NCBI GenBank assembly: GCA_011052355.1
Contig: DRJB01000062.1
Coordinates: 1-28,453 of the forward strand
From: Candidatus Kaiserbacteria bacterium
GTDB lineage: Bacteria; Patescibacteriota; Minisyncoccia; Phycocordibacterales; Phycocordibacteraceae
Direction of reading: 5' to 3'
DNA: 28,453 nucleotides
In this document: piece after piece, positions 22,297 through 28,422 of the stretch
How the letters are laid out: every line of letters begins with the position of its first letter
Numbering within the stretch: the stretch's first letter is position 1
Translations under genes and position numbers: made by a program
Notes under the pieces: generated by a model
Seen by the model: the letters and a program-made list of their open reading frames with translations, nothing else
What the model was told of the DNA's origin: nothing
Databases searched by the model: none

Positions 22297-23008
22297 CAAT
22301 AATTGGAAGCACGAGCGCCAGATGTTCAAACAACATGCGTGCTTGTGTTACTTTTTCATATAAATACCCGCGCAATGTTTCAATGTCTTCCAACCCCTCT
22401 CGCAGAGATTTTTTTACATCAACCTCTGTCGTTTTTTCGTATGCCTCATACACGGACATTTCAACAATATCTAAAAACAGTGTGCTGTTCGTGCGCAATA
22501 TATGTGGTTTGACTGTATTGCCGGTGAATGCTTTTTTTATATACACCACACGCTCAGCTTGAGCATCTCGCAAAAAAGCATGCGCGGCTTTTGTTACTTC
22601 TATTGTCTGGGCATCTTGTGATTTCACTTTCGTTTGCAACACGACATCAAATGAAATTGGCATTAGGCGCGACAAGACGGTTGGAAGAAGTATCGTTGCG
22701 CGCGCAACGGCAATCACCACAATCGTTCCGGAAGGTGGCTCTTCAAGCAATTTAAGAAGTGCGTTTTGCGCTTCTCCGTATATACGCCTCGTCGCAATGA
22801 TAAATACTTTCGTATCACCTGCAAAAGGCAAGAGCGCCGCGCGCGCCGTGAGCGCGCGCGCATCTGCAATGGAAAAGGTATCGTATGTTGATACTTCAAA
22901 ATCCGGATTGCCTGCGTGCACAATACCGTGTGTTCGTTCAATAAATTCAACGGCATGAGGGACCGTTTCAGCGAGCTCCCCATATATGCCATACGCATGA
23001 TGTTGCAT
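22289..23008 (-). CDS. holB: DNA polymerase III delta' subunit-like clamp-loader protein
   Basis: A 239-residue AAA+ protein, probably the delta' (HolB) clamp-loader component of the replicase. The diagnostic segment is EAQNALLKLLEEPPSGTIVV (about residues 79-98), with VFIIATRRI before it and PTVLSRLMPISF after it (sensor 1-like; consensus LPTI.SRc....f). The N-terminus starts HAYGIYG but then lacks a P-loop, as in many delta' proteins, which do not hydrolyse ATP. It is shorter than E. coli delta' (334), mainly in the C-terminal collar domain. A GTG at 23011 precedes the ATG at 23008 directly; the ATG is preferred. Confidence 0.88.
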   Translation of the reverse strand: MQHHAYGIYGELAETVPHAVEFIERTHGIVHAGNPDFEVSTYDTFSIADARALTARAALLPFAGDTKVFIIATRRIYGEAQNALLKLLEEPPSGTIVVIAVARATILLPTVLSRLMPISFDVVLQTKVKSQDAQTIEVTKAAHAFLRDAQAERVVYIKKAFTGNTVKPHILRTNSTLFLDIVEMSVYEAYEKTTEVDVKKSLREGLEDIETLRGYLYEKVTQARMLFEHLALVLPIIDA

Positions 23009-23081
23009 CACTTACAAGCATACCGTGCCACGCGAAAAACACCACTGTACGCAAGCATAGACTAAAGAAATATTGCACAAC

Positions 23082-23120
23082 CACAGGGGAGCGGTATGCT
23101 TTGCATACCGCTCCCCTGTG
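23082..23120 (-). terminator. 18-bp palindrome after the response-regulator gene
   Basis: CACAGGGGAGCGGTATGC pairs with its complement around TTT. It lies 15 bases past the stop of the response regulator and upstream of holB, the right place to end that minus-strand transcript. Confidence 0.7.
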
Positions 23121-23134
23121 TTCTCCTTAAAAAA

Positions 23135-23998
23135 TTATGAGGTGGCGTGAGCCGCGAGCACCTTTTGCACATGCTCCGTTATCTCTTCCAAAGTAAAACT
23201 CGCCTTTACCATAAAACCCTCGGCACCCAAACTCATGGCACGGTCAATATCTTGCTTTTGCCCAAGGTTTGATAGAATGATTATCGGAATATTTTTGAGG
23301 CGCTCATCTTTTTTAAGAGTTGCAAGAATTTCAAATCCACTGATATCCGGAAGAATAAGATCAAGTAAAATAATTTCCGGTTTCCAATTTTCCAATATGG
23401 AAAATGCTTCTTTTGCGTCTTCTGCATCTTTTACCGTAAACCCGGCGGTAGTGAATTTCTGCACGAACAGCTTTCTTAAAAACTGGTCGTCTTCCACAGT
23501 GAGTAGACGTTGTCCTTTTTTTGCATCGGCATTTTGTGCCGGAACCGTCTCATTGAGGTCAATGGTAAATCTGCTTTTAGATGGAACACCTCCATCTTGT
23601 TTTGACATAGGCATACCACCACCAATCAATGCCTGTACTTTTTCTAAAATTTCTTCCATATCGGTTGTTTCTTTCATGAGAAAATCTTTTGCGCCAAGTT
23701 CCTTTGCACGATCTTTGTCAGCCGTTTGCCCCGAATTTGACAACATGATTACTGGAATGGCACTTAGATTTATATCCGAATGCATTTCTTCAAGAACTTC
23801 CATGCCATTTTTACGAGGCATTATGACATCAAGCAATATGAGGTCAGGATGTAACTCTGCATGCAATTTATCCATTGCATCTTTTCCATCCACCGCAAGC
23901 TCAACCGTATAACCGCTTTTTGTCAGCTTATCTTCAATCACTGTGCGCAAAGTTGCGTCATCTTCCACCACTAAGATATTTTTAAGAAGTATTGTCAT
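23135..23998 (-). CDS. Tandem receiver-domain response regulator (REC-REC)
   Basis: A 287-residue protein with two complete receiver domains and no output domain. REC1 (residues about 7-125) has the acidic pocket E12-D13-D14, phospho-acceptor D57 in LILLDVIMP, and K109. REC2 (about 165-282) has VEDD, D213 in IILLDLILPD, and K265. A 40-residue linker rich in polar residues joins them. Such proteins relay or sink phosphate between kinases and partners. The kinase is unknown; a kinase tail is at the left edge of the window. Start: ATG 23998 (MTILLKNILVVEDD) has TACTAT six bases upstream and matches receiver N-termini better than the frame extension to 24016. Confidence 0.93.
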   Translation of the reverse strand: MTILLKNILVVEDDATLRTVIEDKLTKSGYTVELAVDGKDAMDKLHAELHPDLILLDVIMPRKNGMEVLEEMHSDINLSAIPVIMLSNSGQTADKDRAKELGAKDFLMKETTDMEEILEKVQALIGGGMPMSKQDGGVPSKSRFTIDLNETVPAQNADAKKGQRLLTVEDDQFLRKLFVQKFTTAGFTVKDAEDAKEAFSILENWKPEIILLDLILPDISGFEILATLKKDERLKNIPIIILSNLGQKQDIDRAMSLGAEGFMVKASFTLEEITEHVQKVLAAHATS

Positions 23999-24004
23999 AT
24001 TTAT

Positions 24005-24010
24005 ATAGTA
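24005..24010 (-). promoter_or_regulatory. -10 box (TACTAT) before the REC-REC gene, leaderless type
   Basis: TACTAT, then ATAAAT, then the ATG at 23998. The spacing equals that at thrC and the pilin-like genes. No convincing -35. Confidence 0.45.
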
Positions 24011-24042
24011 ATACAAGTGGACTCATTAGCTATCTATATTGC

Positions 24043-24051
24043 TGTGGATAA
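24043..24051 (-). other. DnaA-box-like 9-mer (TTATCCACA)
   Basis: A second perfect DnaA consensus on the minus strand, between tRNA-Pro and the response regulator. Isolated, so low weight. Confidence 0.3.
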
Positions 24052-24144
24052 GAATTTACTCACCACATGGGAATGCCCGCACAACATACGTACTGTGATG
24101 GAATATATGGCTATGGCTCAATACCCAACGCGTTAAAAACCCTG

Positions 24145-24215
24145 TCGGGCCGCCGGGAATCGAACCCGGTCTATACGCACCCGAAGCGTATGTACTACCG
24201 GTATACTACGGCCCG
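24145..24215 (-). tRNA. tRNA-Pro, anticodon CGG
   Basis: A 71-nt cloverleaf on the minus strand. Acceptor CGGGCCG/CGGCCCG has the C1-G72 pair typical of tRNA-Pro. The D-arm is GTAT/GTAC with a 7-base loop. Anticodon stem TACGC/GCGTA encloses TTCGGGT, giving anticodon CGG with G37. The variable loop is TAGA and the T-arm is CCGGG-TTCGATT-CCCGG. No CCA is encoded. Flanking CCTGT and ACAGG extend the acceptor helix by five more base pairs in the precursor. Confidence 0.92.
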
Positions 24216-24297
24216 ACAGGACTCTCAACACCTGACATCACGCATATATTTCCAATGTGTAACAGCATACCATACACCACAAAAAATGAGAGGCCAC

Positions 24298-24335
24298 GGG
24301 GTGAGATAATGGCGTGCACGCTAGTATCTCACCCC
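24298..24335. terminator. 11-bp inverted repeat downstream of rnhB
   Basis: GGGGTGAGATA pairs with TATCTCACCCC, enclosing a second small palindrome (GCGTGCACGC). It lies 31 bases past the rnhB stop. No U-tract follows on the minus strand. Confidence 0.55.
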
Positions 24336-24365
24336 CCCTGAAATTTTTACAATTATTTCTTGAAC

Positions 24366-24968
24366 TTATTCCAAAAAATTACGTAAAAATGTGCGACGGT
24401 GAATTGATGACGCACCGTGCTCCATCAGTGCCTCCCCATGCATTTTTGTACCATAGCCCTTGTGCTTTTCAAAACCATACAGCGGAAATTTTTTAGACAT
24501 GCGAACCATATATGCGTCACGCGATACTTTCGCGACAATGGAAGCGAGCGAAATTATCGGAACACTTGCGTCTCCCCCTATGATTGTTTTTTGTTTTGTA
24601 TAACATTCCGGTGCGTGAAGCGATCCATCTAAAGAGATATTCGCTCTCTCAGGAGATGGCACCACGTGCGCAAGCACCTCATTGAGCGCACGCTGTATTG
24701 CCGGAACAATACCATACGAATCTATATATGTGGCACTTGAAAATGAAACGAAGAAATGAATATCATTTTCAAGTGCCACGTCACGAAGCAGTGTAAAAAA
24801 ATATTCACGTTTTTTAGCAGAGAGCTTTTTTGAATCATCAACACCGTCAAACAGACGCATGCTGTTTCCATGTACCGGAATTGCAACCGCCGCAACACTC
24901 ACGGGTCCGGCAAGCGGTCCGCGCCCAGCTTCATCAATTCCAACTATGTATTGTTCTGATATAAACAT
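24366..24968 (-). CDS. rnhB: Ribonuclease HII
   Basis: A 200-residue endonuclease that cuts RNA in RNA-DNA hybrids and single ribonucleotides in DNA. The catalytic motif GIDEAGRGPLAGP is at residues 10-22 (D12, E13). DDSKKLSAKKRE, SLASIVAKVSRDAYM (catalytic Asp) and EKHKGYGTKMHGEALMEHG follow in family order. Length is normal for the type. It has no SD and lies just downstream of the ncRNA candidate and its terminator-like palindrome, 15 bases from it. A 17-bp inverted repeat with a 16-base loop lies in the coding sequence. Confidence 0.96.
   Translation of the reverse strand: MFISEQYIVGIDEAGRGPLAGPVSVAAVAIPVHGNSMRLFDGVDDSKKLSAKKREYFFTLLRDVALENDIHFFVSFSSATYIDSYGIVPAIQRALNEVLAHVVPSPERANISLDGSLHAPECYTKQKTIIGGDASVPIISLASIVAKVSRDAYMVRMSKKFPLYGFEKHKGYGTKMHGEALMEHGASSIHRRTFLRNFLE
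24730..24779. repeat. 17-bp perfect inverted repeat inside rnhB
   Basis: Arms 24730-24746 and 24763-24779 (GTGGCACTTGAAAATGA and its complement) pair around 16 bases. On the minus strand they encode VALENDI and SFSSAT. Strikingly long for coding DNA. Confidence 0.8.
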
Positions 24969-24982
24969 GGCTTTTTATTCAA

Positions 24983-25018
24983 ATATCTATACCGGCGCAA
25001 CGGCGCCGGTATAGATAT
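24983..25018 (-). terminator. 16-bp palindrome ending the ncRNA candidate
   Basis: ATATCTATACCGGCGC pairs with its complement around AACG. It begins exactly where the RNA's closing helix ends (25019), then TTTGAATAAAAAG leads into rnhB. Confidence 0.65.
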
Positions 25019-25157
25019 GAGCCGCTCTCTCCGCAACCTTTAAAAAAAGGTGGGTGCCCGCAGTGTATGATAGGAAACTTCCATCGCGGATGTTCCTGCA
25101 CATACAAGCATATAGAGCTCCCGAGAAATATGCAGGTTGCATACTAAAAGCGACTCT
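25019..25157 (-). ncRNA. Structured small RNA, possibly 6S RNA-like
   Basis: About 138 nt in a 317-bp gap without a gene. Proposed fold on the minus strand: closing helix GAGTCGCT (25156-25149) with AGCGGCTC (25026-25019); second helix GCAACCT (25140-25134) with AGGTTGC (25039-25033). Inside are a hairpin GCATAT...ATATGC and a long rod starting TGTATG...CATACA with GGAA...TTTCC and CATC-CGC-GATG. An alternative hairpin ACCTTT-TTTT-AAAGGT follows CACTGCGGGCACCCACC, wording and position reminiscent of the 3' strand of 6S RNA. A well-placed promoter (25165-25193) and a palindrome directly after the RNA frame it. The SRP RNA and tmRNA signatures are absent. The identity is a guess; that an RNA is made here is well supported. 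Confidence 0.55.
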
Positions 25158-25164
25158 GTTTGTA

Positions 25165-25193
25165 AGTATAGACCATCATCATATGTGCGTCAT
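25165..25193 (-). promoter_or_regulatory. Promoter for the ncRNA candidate
   Basis: On the minus strand ATGACG (25193-25188), 17-base spacer, TATACT (25170-25165). Transcription would start about seven bases on, at 25157/25156, exactly at the closing helix. Confidence 0.65.
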
Positions 25194-25232
25194 GTGTGCA
25201 TAAGTGTTTGCTAATTAAAACGCACCGCAAAA

Positions 25233-25273
25233 AGAACCCCACCACAGTGGCACTACCACTGTGGTGGGGTTCT
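25233..25273 (-). terminator. 18-bp palindrome after the Lys-rich gene
   Basis: AGAACCCCACCACAGTGG pairs with its complement around CACTA. It begins 13 bases past the stop of the 25286-25951 gene and separates it from the ncRNA promoter. Confidence 0.7.
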
Positions 25274-25285
25274 CTTAAAAATTAT

Positions 25286-25951
25286 CTACCCCTTTCTTTT
25301 TCCATCCTTTTTATTGTTCTTCTTCCGATCTTCCTTTTTTCGGTTCCTCTTCGCTACCGCTTCTTCATTAAGTACATTAGTCTTTTTTCCCCCTGTCTTT
25401 ACAACACCCTCCGGCTTTCTAAAAGCACCCACTTTCATCATCCTTTCGTGAAGACTTCCTTTTATGGGTTTTGATGCCAAATCTCTCAACTTCGCAGCGA
25501 CAGCGACAGCATTAATTCTTTTCTTCTTTTGTTCCAATTTTTCCACTTCTTTTTTCATTTTTATTTTCCACCCCTCAGGGTCATCATATTTTTTTCTTCT
25601 TTCTTCAAGTTTCGCTGCCATGGCTTCACTTTTTACACCGCCACCTTGCACATGGGTTCCAGGCCTCCCTACACCTTTCAGCCTCTTCCATGTAGCGGCA
25701 ATCTCTTTATCTCTGTTATTTGGAGATTTAACAGTTCTTTTCTCCGGCGCAGCGCGCTTACCGCCCTTAACTCTTTTAAAATTTTCTTGCAAAACTCTTA
25801 TGGACGGATCTGCTGGTTTTTCAGATATATTGCCACGACCGGTCACATGGCTTTCATACTTATTTCCCCTTCCACCATACTGTGGCGTCCTGAGACTACT
25901 GTTTCTTTTCTTACCACTACTTCCCGTTACAGGATTTCCTTCAAATGACAT
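25286..25951 (-). CDS. Lys/Arg-rich, largely disordered hypothetical protein
   Basis: A 221-residue, strongly basic protein that I do not recognise. The first 60 residues are Gly/Ser/Asn-rich (MSFEGNPVTGSSGKKRN...). A central helical section contains KLEERRKKYDDPEGWKIKMKK and EVEKLEQKKKRINAVAVAAK, likely a coiled coil. The tail is a lysine-rich low-complexity run (RKKEDRKKNNKKDGKRKG). There is no signal peptide or membrane helix. Composition suggests nucleic-acid or ribosome binding, but that is inference from charge alone. The opposite strand carries a similarly long frame that is hydrophobic because of the complement of lysine codons. No SD; a TATATA run precedes the ATG. Confidence 0.68.
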   Translation of the reverse strand: MSFEGNPVTGSSGKKRNSSLRTPQYGGRGNKYESHVTGRGNISEKPADPSIRVLQENFKRVKGGKRAAPEKRTVKSPNNRDKEIAATWKRLKGVGRPGTHVQGGGVKSEAMAAKLEERRKKYDDPEGWKIKMKKEVEKLEQKKKRINAVAVAAKLRDLASKPIKGSLHERMMKVGAFRKPEGVVKTGGKKTNVLNEEAVAKRNRKKEDRKKNNKKDGKRKG

Positions 25952-26004
25952 GGTTATATATATTTATTATTATTAATAACACTCTTCACGTTATATTGAA
26001 AATG

Positions 26005-26032
26005 AACCACTGTCAAATTGTTACTAGTGGTT
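26005..26032 (-). terminator. Weak terminator-like hairpin after ndk
   Basis: AACCACT pairs with AGTGGTT around 14 bases, with CATTTTC following on the minus strand, 31 bases past the ndk stop. Confidence 0.35.
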
Positions 26033-26062
26033 TATTTTGTGCATAAGTCCAATGCGTATTAG

Positions 26063-26671
26063 TTATAACAATAAATCATCAAGTGTTGAGCTGTAAAGAA
26101 CGCTTTCACGCACTAACCGATAATCAATTATTTCATCGGGAGAAAACCAATGTTCTATCTCCATTTCCGCCTCATCAACCGAGCCGGATGCATGAATGAT
26201 ATTTCTCACCGCGCGCGAATCAGTATCGGCAAGTACATATGAATCAAGTACATAATCACCGCGAATAGTTCCAACTTCAGAGGTTAGTGGCTCAGTACCA
26301 CCGGTAATTTTACGTACGATGCGTACCGCATTGGCACCCTCCCATACCATACATACGACAGGTCCTGATGTCATATAGGCTTTCAATCCTTCCAAAATGA
26401 CGGCGGTAATCTCAAGAGGATTTTCGGAAGGTGGCTCAAGCCCCCTTTCCCTATAGCTCTTGATTGACTTTTCACCGGTGATGCGACGCCACTGCGGGTC
26501 AAGCGTATAATGCTTTTCAATATGTTCCGAAGAAACAACTGCCATTTTAACAGCAACAAGCTTTAGCCCGACATTTTCATACCGCTTGATAATTTCACCT
26601 ATTAAATTACGCTGAACGCCGTCGGGCTTTACTATGATAAGTGTTCGTTCTTTATGTATGTTGTGTGCCAT
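26063..26671 (-). CDS. ndk: Nucleoside diphosphate kinase with insertion and C-terminal extension
   Basis: A 202-residue enzyme that transfers the gamma phosphate from ATP to other NDPs through a phosphohistidine. KPDGVQRNLIGEII is at residues 15-28 and the active-site histidine is H160 in RNIIHASGS. TSGPVVCMVWEGANAV and GTIRGDY are intact. It is about 60 residues longer than the usual 140: an insert at about 57-95 (LDPQWRRITGEKSIKSYRER ... SENPLEITAV) and a C-terminal tail after the WF of the core (SPDEIIDYRLVRESVLYSST). The insert sits near the nucleotide-site helix hairpin. A monocistronic gene without SD; TATAAT lies 10 bases before the ATG. Confidence 0.95.
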   Translation of the reverse strand: MAHNIHKERTLIIVKPDGVQRNLIGEIIKRYENVGLKLVAVKMAVVSSEHIEKHYTLDPQWRRITGEKSIKSYRERGLEPPSENPLEITAVILEGLKAYMTSGPVVCMVWEGANAVRIVRKITGGTEPLTSEVGTIRGDYVLDSYVLADTDSRAVRNIIHASGSVDEAEMEIEHWFSPDEIIDYRLVRESVLYSSTLDDLLL

Positions 26672-26812
26672 ATTGGAATAAATTATAAATTTATAAATAA
26701 ATACTTACTTAATATAATGTATGCAGTATAACGAAATCCTTACAATAACGCCAGCAACGCTGATGTATCATCTAAAAATCCGTGCAGACGGGAAGGGTGT
26801 TATACCCTACAA

Positions 26813-26852
26813 AGCCCCCAGGTGCCGGGCAATTGCCTGGCACCTGGGGGCT
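26813..26852 (-). terminator. 40-base palindrome overlapping the map stop codon
   Basis: AGCCCCCAGGTGCC... is symmetrical around CAATTG, with one G/T mismatch pair that would be G-U in RNA. It overlaps the first two bases of the map stop codon (26851-26853). Confidence 0.7.
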
Positions 26853-27639
26853 AAACCGCGCGCTCCGAAGGACGGCGTGTTACCACAAGTGGTCCACCCT
26901 CCTCAACAAGAATGGTATGCTCAAAGTGCACGGAAAGTGCTCCGTCTTTTGTGTGATATGTGTATTCATTTTGATCCAGTAATATGTTTGACTTTCCTTT
27001 GTTTACAATTGGCTCAAGCGCAAGCACCACCCCGTCTTCAAGCAATTCGCCTGTGCCGGCGCGCCCGACATTCGCAATAAACGGCTCCTCGTGCACATGC
27101 GCACCAACACCGTGTCCGCCAAGTATTGACGCCGCCATTGAAAAGCCGCTTCCTTTAATAGCAGACTCTATTGCGTGTGATATGTCACCCACTCGCGCAC
27201 CCGGTTGCGCGGCGACAATACCAGCTTCAAGCGCCGATGCGGTGCGCTCCATAAGCGCGCGCGTTGTTTTGTTCGGTATACCGATTGAAATGGTAAATGC
27301 AGAGTCAACTACAATGCCTTCGTGTGTTAAACCCAGGTCAAAACTCACCACATCACCATGTTGCAATATGCGCGGATGCTCATTTGGAATACCATGCACC
27401 ACCCCATCATTGACGGAAATACAAATTGATGCGGGAAATGGTTTGCTCATACCCTCCGGCACATACCTCAAGAAAGAGGGGATATCACCATCCTCGCGAA
27501 TACGCGCCTCTGTAAATTCGTCCAGCTGTGCGGTTGAAATGCCAGGAAGCGCCCTTTCCGCTATTTCATCAAGAATAATTCCAAGACGCTTGCCACCTTC
27601 AATTAAGCGCTCACGTTGTTGCGCCGTGTGTACAATCAT
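26851..27639 (-). CDS. map: Methionine aminopeptidase type I
   Basis: A 262-residue dinuclear metalloprotease that removes the initiator methionine after deformylation. Metal ligands are in place: D101 (VSFDLGLTHEG), D112 (IVVDSAFT), the His in GGHGVGAHVHEEP, the Glu in LALEPIVN and the Glu in FEHTILV. The conserved active-site His is in VNDGVVHGIPNEH. There is no N-terminal zinc-finger extension, so it is the bacterial type Ia form. It starts 3 bases after adk, as in the secY-adk-map part of the spc operon in many bacteria. Its stop overlaps a long palindrome. Confidence 0.97.
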   Translation of the reverse strand: MIVHTAQQRERLIEGGKRLGIILDEIAERALPGISTAQLDEFTEARIREDGDIPSFLRYVPEGMSKPFPASICISVNDGVVHGIPNEHPRILQHGDVVSFDLGLTHEGIVVDSAFTISIGIPNKTTRALMERTASALEAGIVAAQPGARVGDISHAIESAIKGSGFSMAASILGGHGVGAHVHEEPFIANVGRAGTGELLEDGVVLALEPIVNKGKSNILLDQNEYTYHTKDGALSVHFEHTILVEEGGPLVVTRRPSERAV

Positions 27640-27642
27640 ATC

Positions 27643-28209
27643 TTAAAAACCAAGGGTATGCACAATATCACTTGCGATAGTATCTGGATCTTTTTCGCCA
27701 TTGATGTCCATAATTTCGCCTGCATCACGAAATAACTCAAGTGATTGTTCGGTATATTTATGATACTCACCCAGTCGTGTCTTAATGCTATCATCATCGC
27801 TACGTTGATGCATTTTACTGCGCCCTTTAATTCTCTCGTATACCATTTCATCTGATACCATAAGATTAACCACAATGAAAGAGCGCTCAAGCCATTTTAG
27901 CGAGCTTATCACCAAGCGCGCCTCATCTGGCTTACGATTAAAACCATCAAAAATAATGTTGGTATTTTCAGGTAAGGAAAAAAGCGCCTTTTGATATAAA
28001 TACATTGCAAACCAGTTTGGCGCTAATAGCCCGGATTCCACCATAATCTTTATTTTTCTTCCAACCGGTGTGTCTTCAGTTGCAATTTTACGAAACTGAT
28101 CACCGGCAGTAATAATCGGCCAGTGTGTATGTGTTGCCAACCTTTTCGCCTGCGTACCCTTCCCGGAACCCGGTTTCCCAAGAAAAAAAATCGTGTGTGG
28201 TTTTTCCAT
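27643..28209 (-). CDS. adk: Adenylate kinase
   Basis: A 188-residue kinase that interconverts ATP + AMP and 2 ADP. The P-loop GKPGSGKGTQ is at residues 11-20. The AMP-binding region reads FDGFNRKPDEARLV, where the usual DGFPRT has Asn for Pro and Lys for Thr. The LID is the short form (IKGRSKMHQRSDDDSIKTRL), without zinc cysteines, and the RxDD and R arginines are present. The length fits the short-LID class. It overlaps the start region of no other gene and precedes map by 3 bases. The upstream gene, if this is the spc operon, is not in the window; a palindrome lies 65 bases upstream instead. Confidence 0.95.
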   Translation of the reverse strand: MEKPHTIFFLGKPGSGKGTQAKRLATHTHWPIITAGDQFRKIATEDTPVGRKIKIMVESGLLAPNWFAMYLYQKALFSLPENTNIIFDGFNRKPDEARLVISSLKWLERSFIVVNLMVSDEMVYERIKGRSKMHQRSDDDSIKTRLGEYHKYTEQSLELFRDAGEIMDINGEKDPDTIASDIVHTLGF

Positions 28210-28273
28210 AAAAATAAATATCTATACTATGAGTGTATGCGATATAACGCCTTGTGGCAAGTGCAATGTATTA

Positions 28274-28316
28274 GCACGGTCTAATGAGAAATTTTTGATT
28301 TCTCATTAGACCGTGC
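28274..28316. terminator. 19-bp perfect palindrome upstream of adk
   Basis: GCACGGTCTAATGAGAAAT pairs with its complement around TTTTG. Together with the palindrome at 28371-28422 it isolates adk-map from whatever lies to the right. Confidence 0.6.
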
Positions 28317-28323
28317 AGTGAAA

Positions 28324-28398
28324 ATGAATTCTTTTGGAGAAAAACAAAAGCTATCTAAACAGATAAAAGATAACCGCGAGTTACTAAAACAGTTATAG
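28324..28398 (+). CDS. Possible 24-codon small ORF ending in a hairpin loop (speculative)
   Basis: ATG at 28324 opens a 24-residue frame (MNSFGEKQKLSKQIKDNREL plus LKQL) that stops at 28396-28398, exactly in the loop of the palindrome at 28371-28422. The peptide is charged and helical-looking. A GGAG lies inside the frame, and none is well placed before the ATG. It may be chance. Confidence 0.2.
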   Translation: MNSFGEKQKLSKQIKDNRELLKQL

Positions 28399-28422
28399 AA
28401 CTGTTTTAGTAACTCGCGGTTA
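28371..28422. terminator. 24-bp perfect palindrome at the right edge
   Basis: Arms 28371-28394 and 28399-28422 (outer TAACCGCGAGTTACTAAAAC) pair around ATAG. It is the second of two long palindromes upstream of adk. Confidence 0.6.

Noticed and set aside
20174..24051. Replication origin suggested by two perfect DnaA boxes
   Set aside because: Only two boxes nearly 4 kb apart, no dnaA or dnaN, no AT-rich unwinding region with clustered boxes; may be chance.
25019..25157. SRP RNA, tmRNA or RNase P RNA in the ncRNA gap
   Set aside because: None of the invariant motifs (SRP GGAAG-type apical loop, tmRNA tag frame and tRNA-like ends, RNase P core) is seen, and the length does not fit the last two.
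25464..25976. 170-codon hydrophobic plus-strand frame
   Set aside because: It is the complement of lysine-rich codons (Phe/Leu/Ser-rich) and has no initiation signal.
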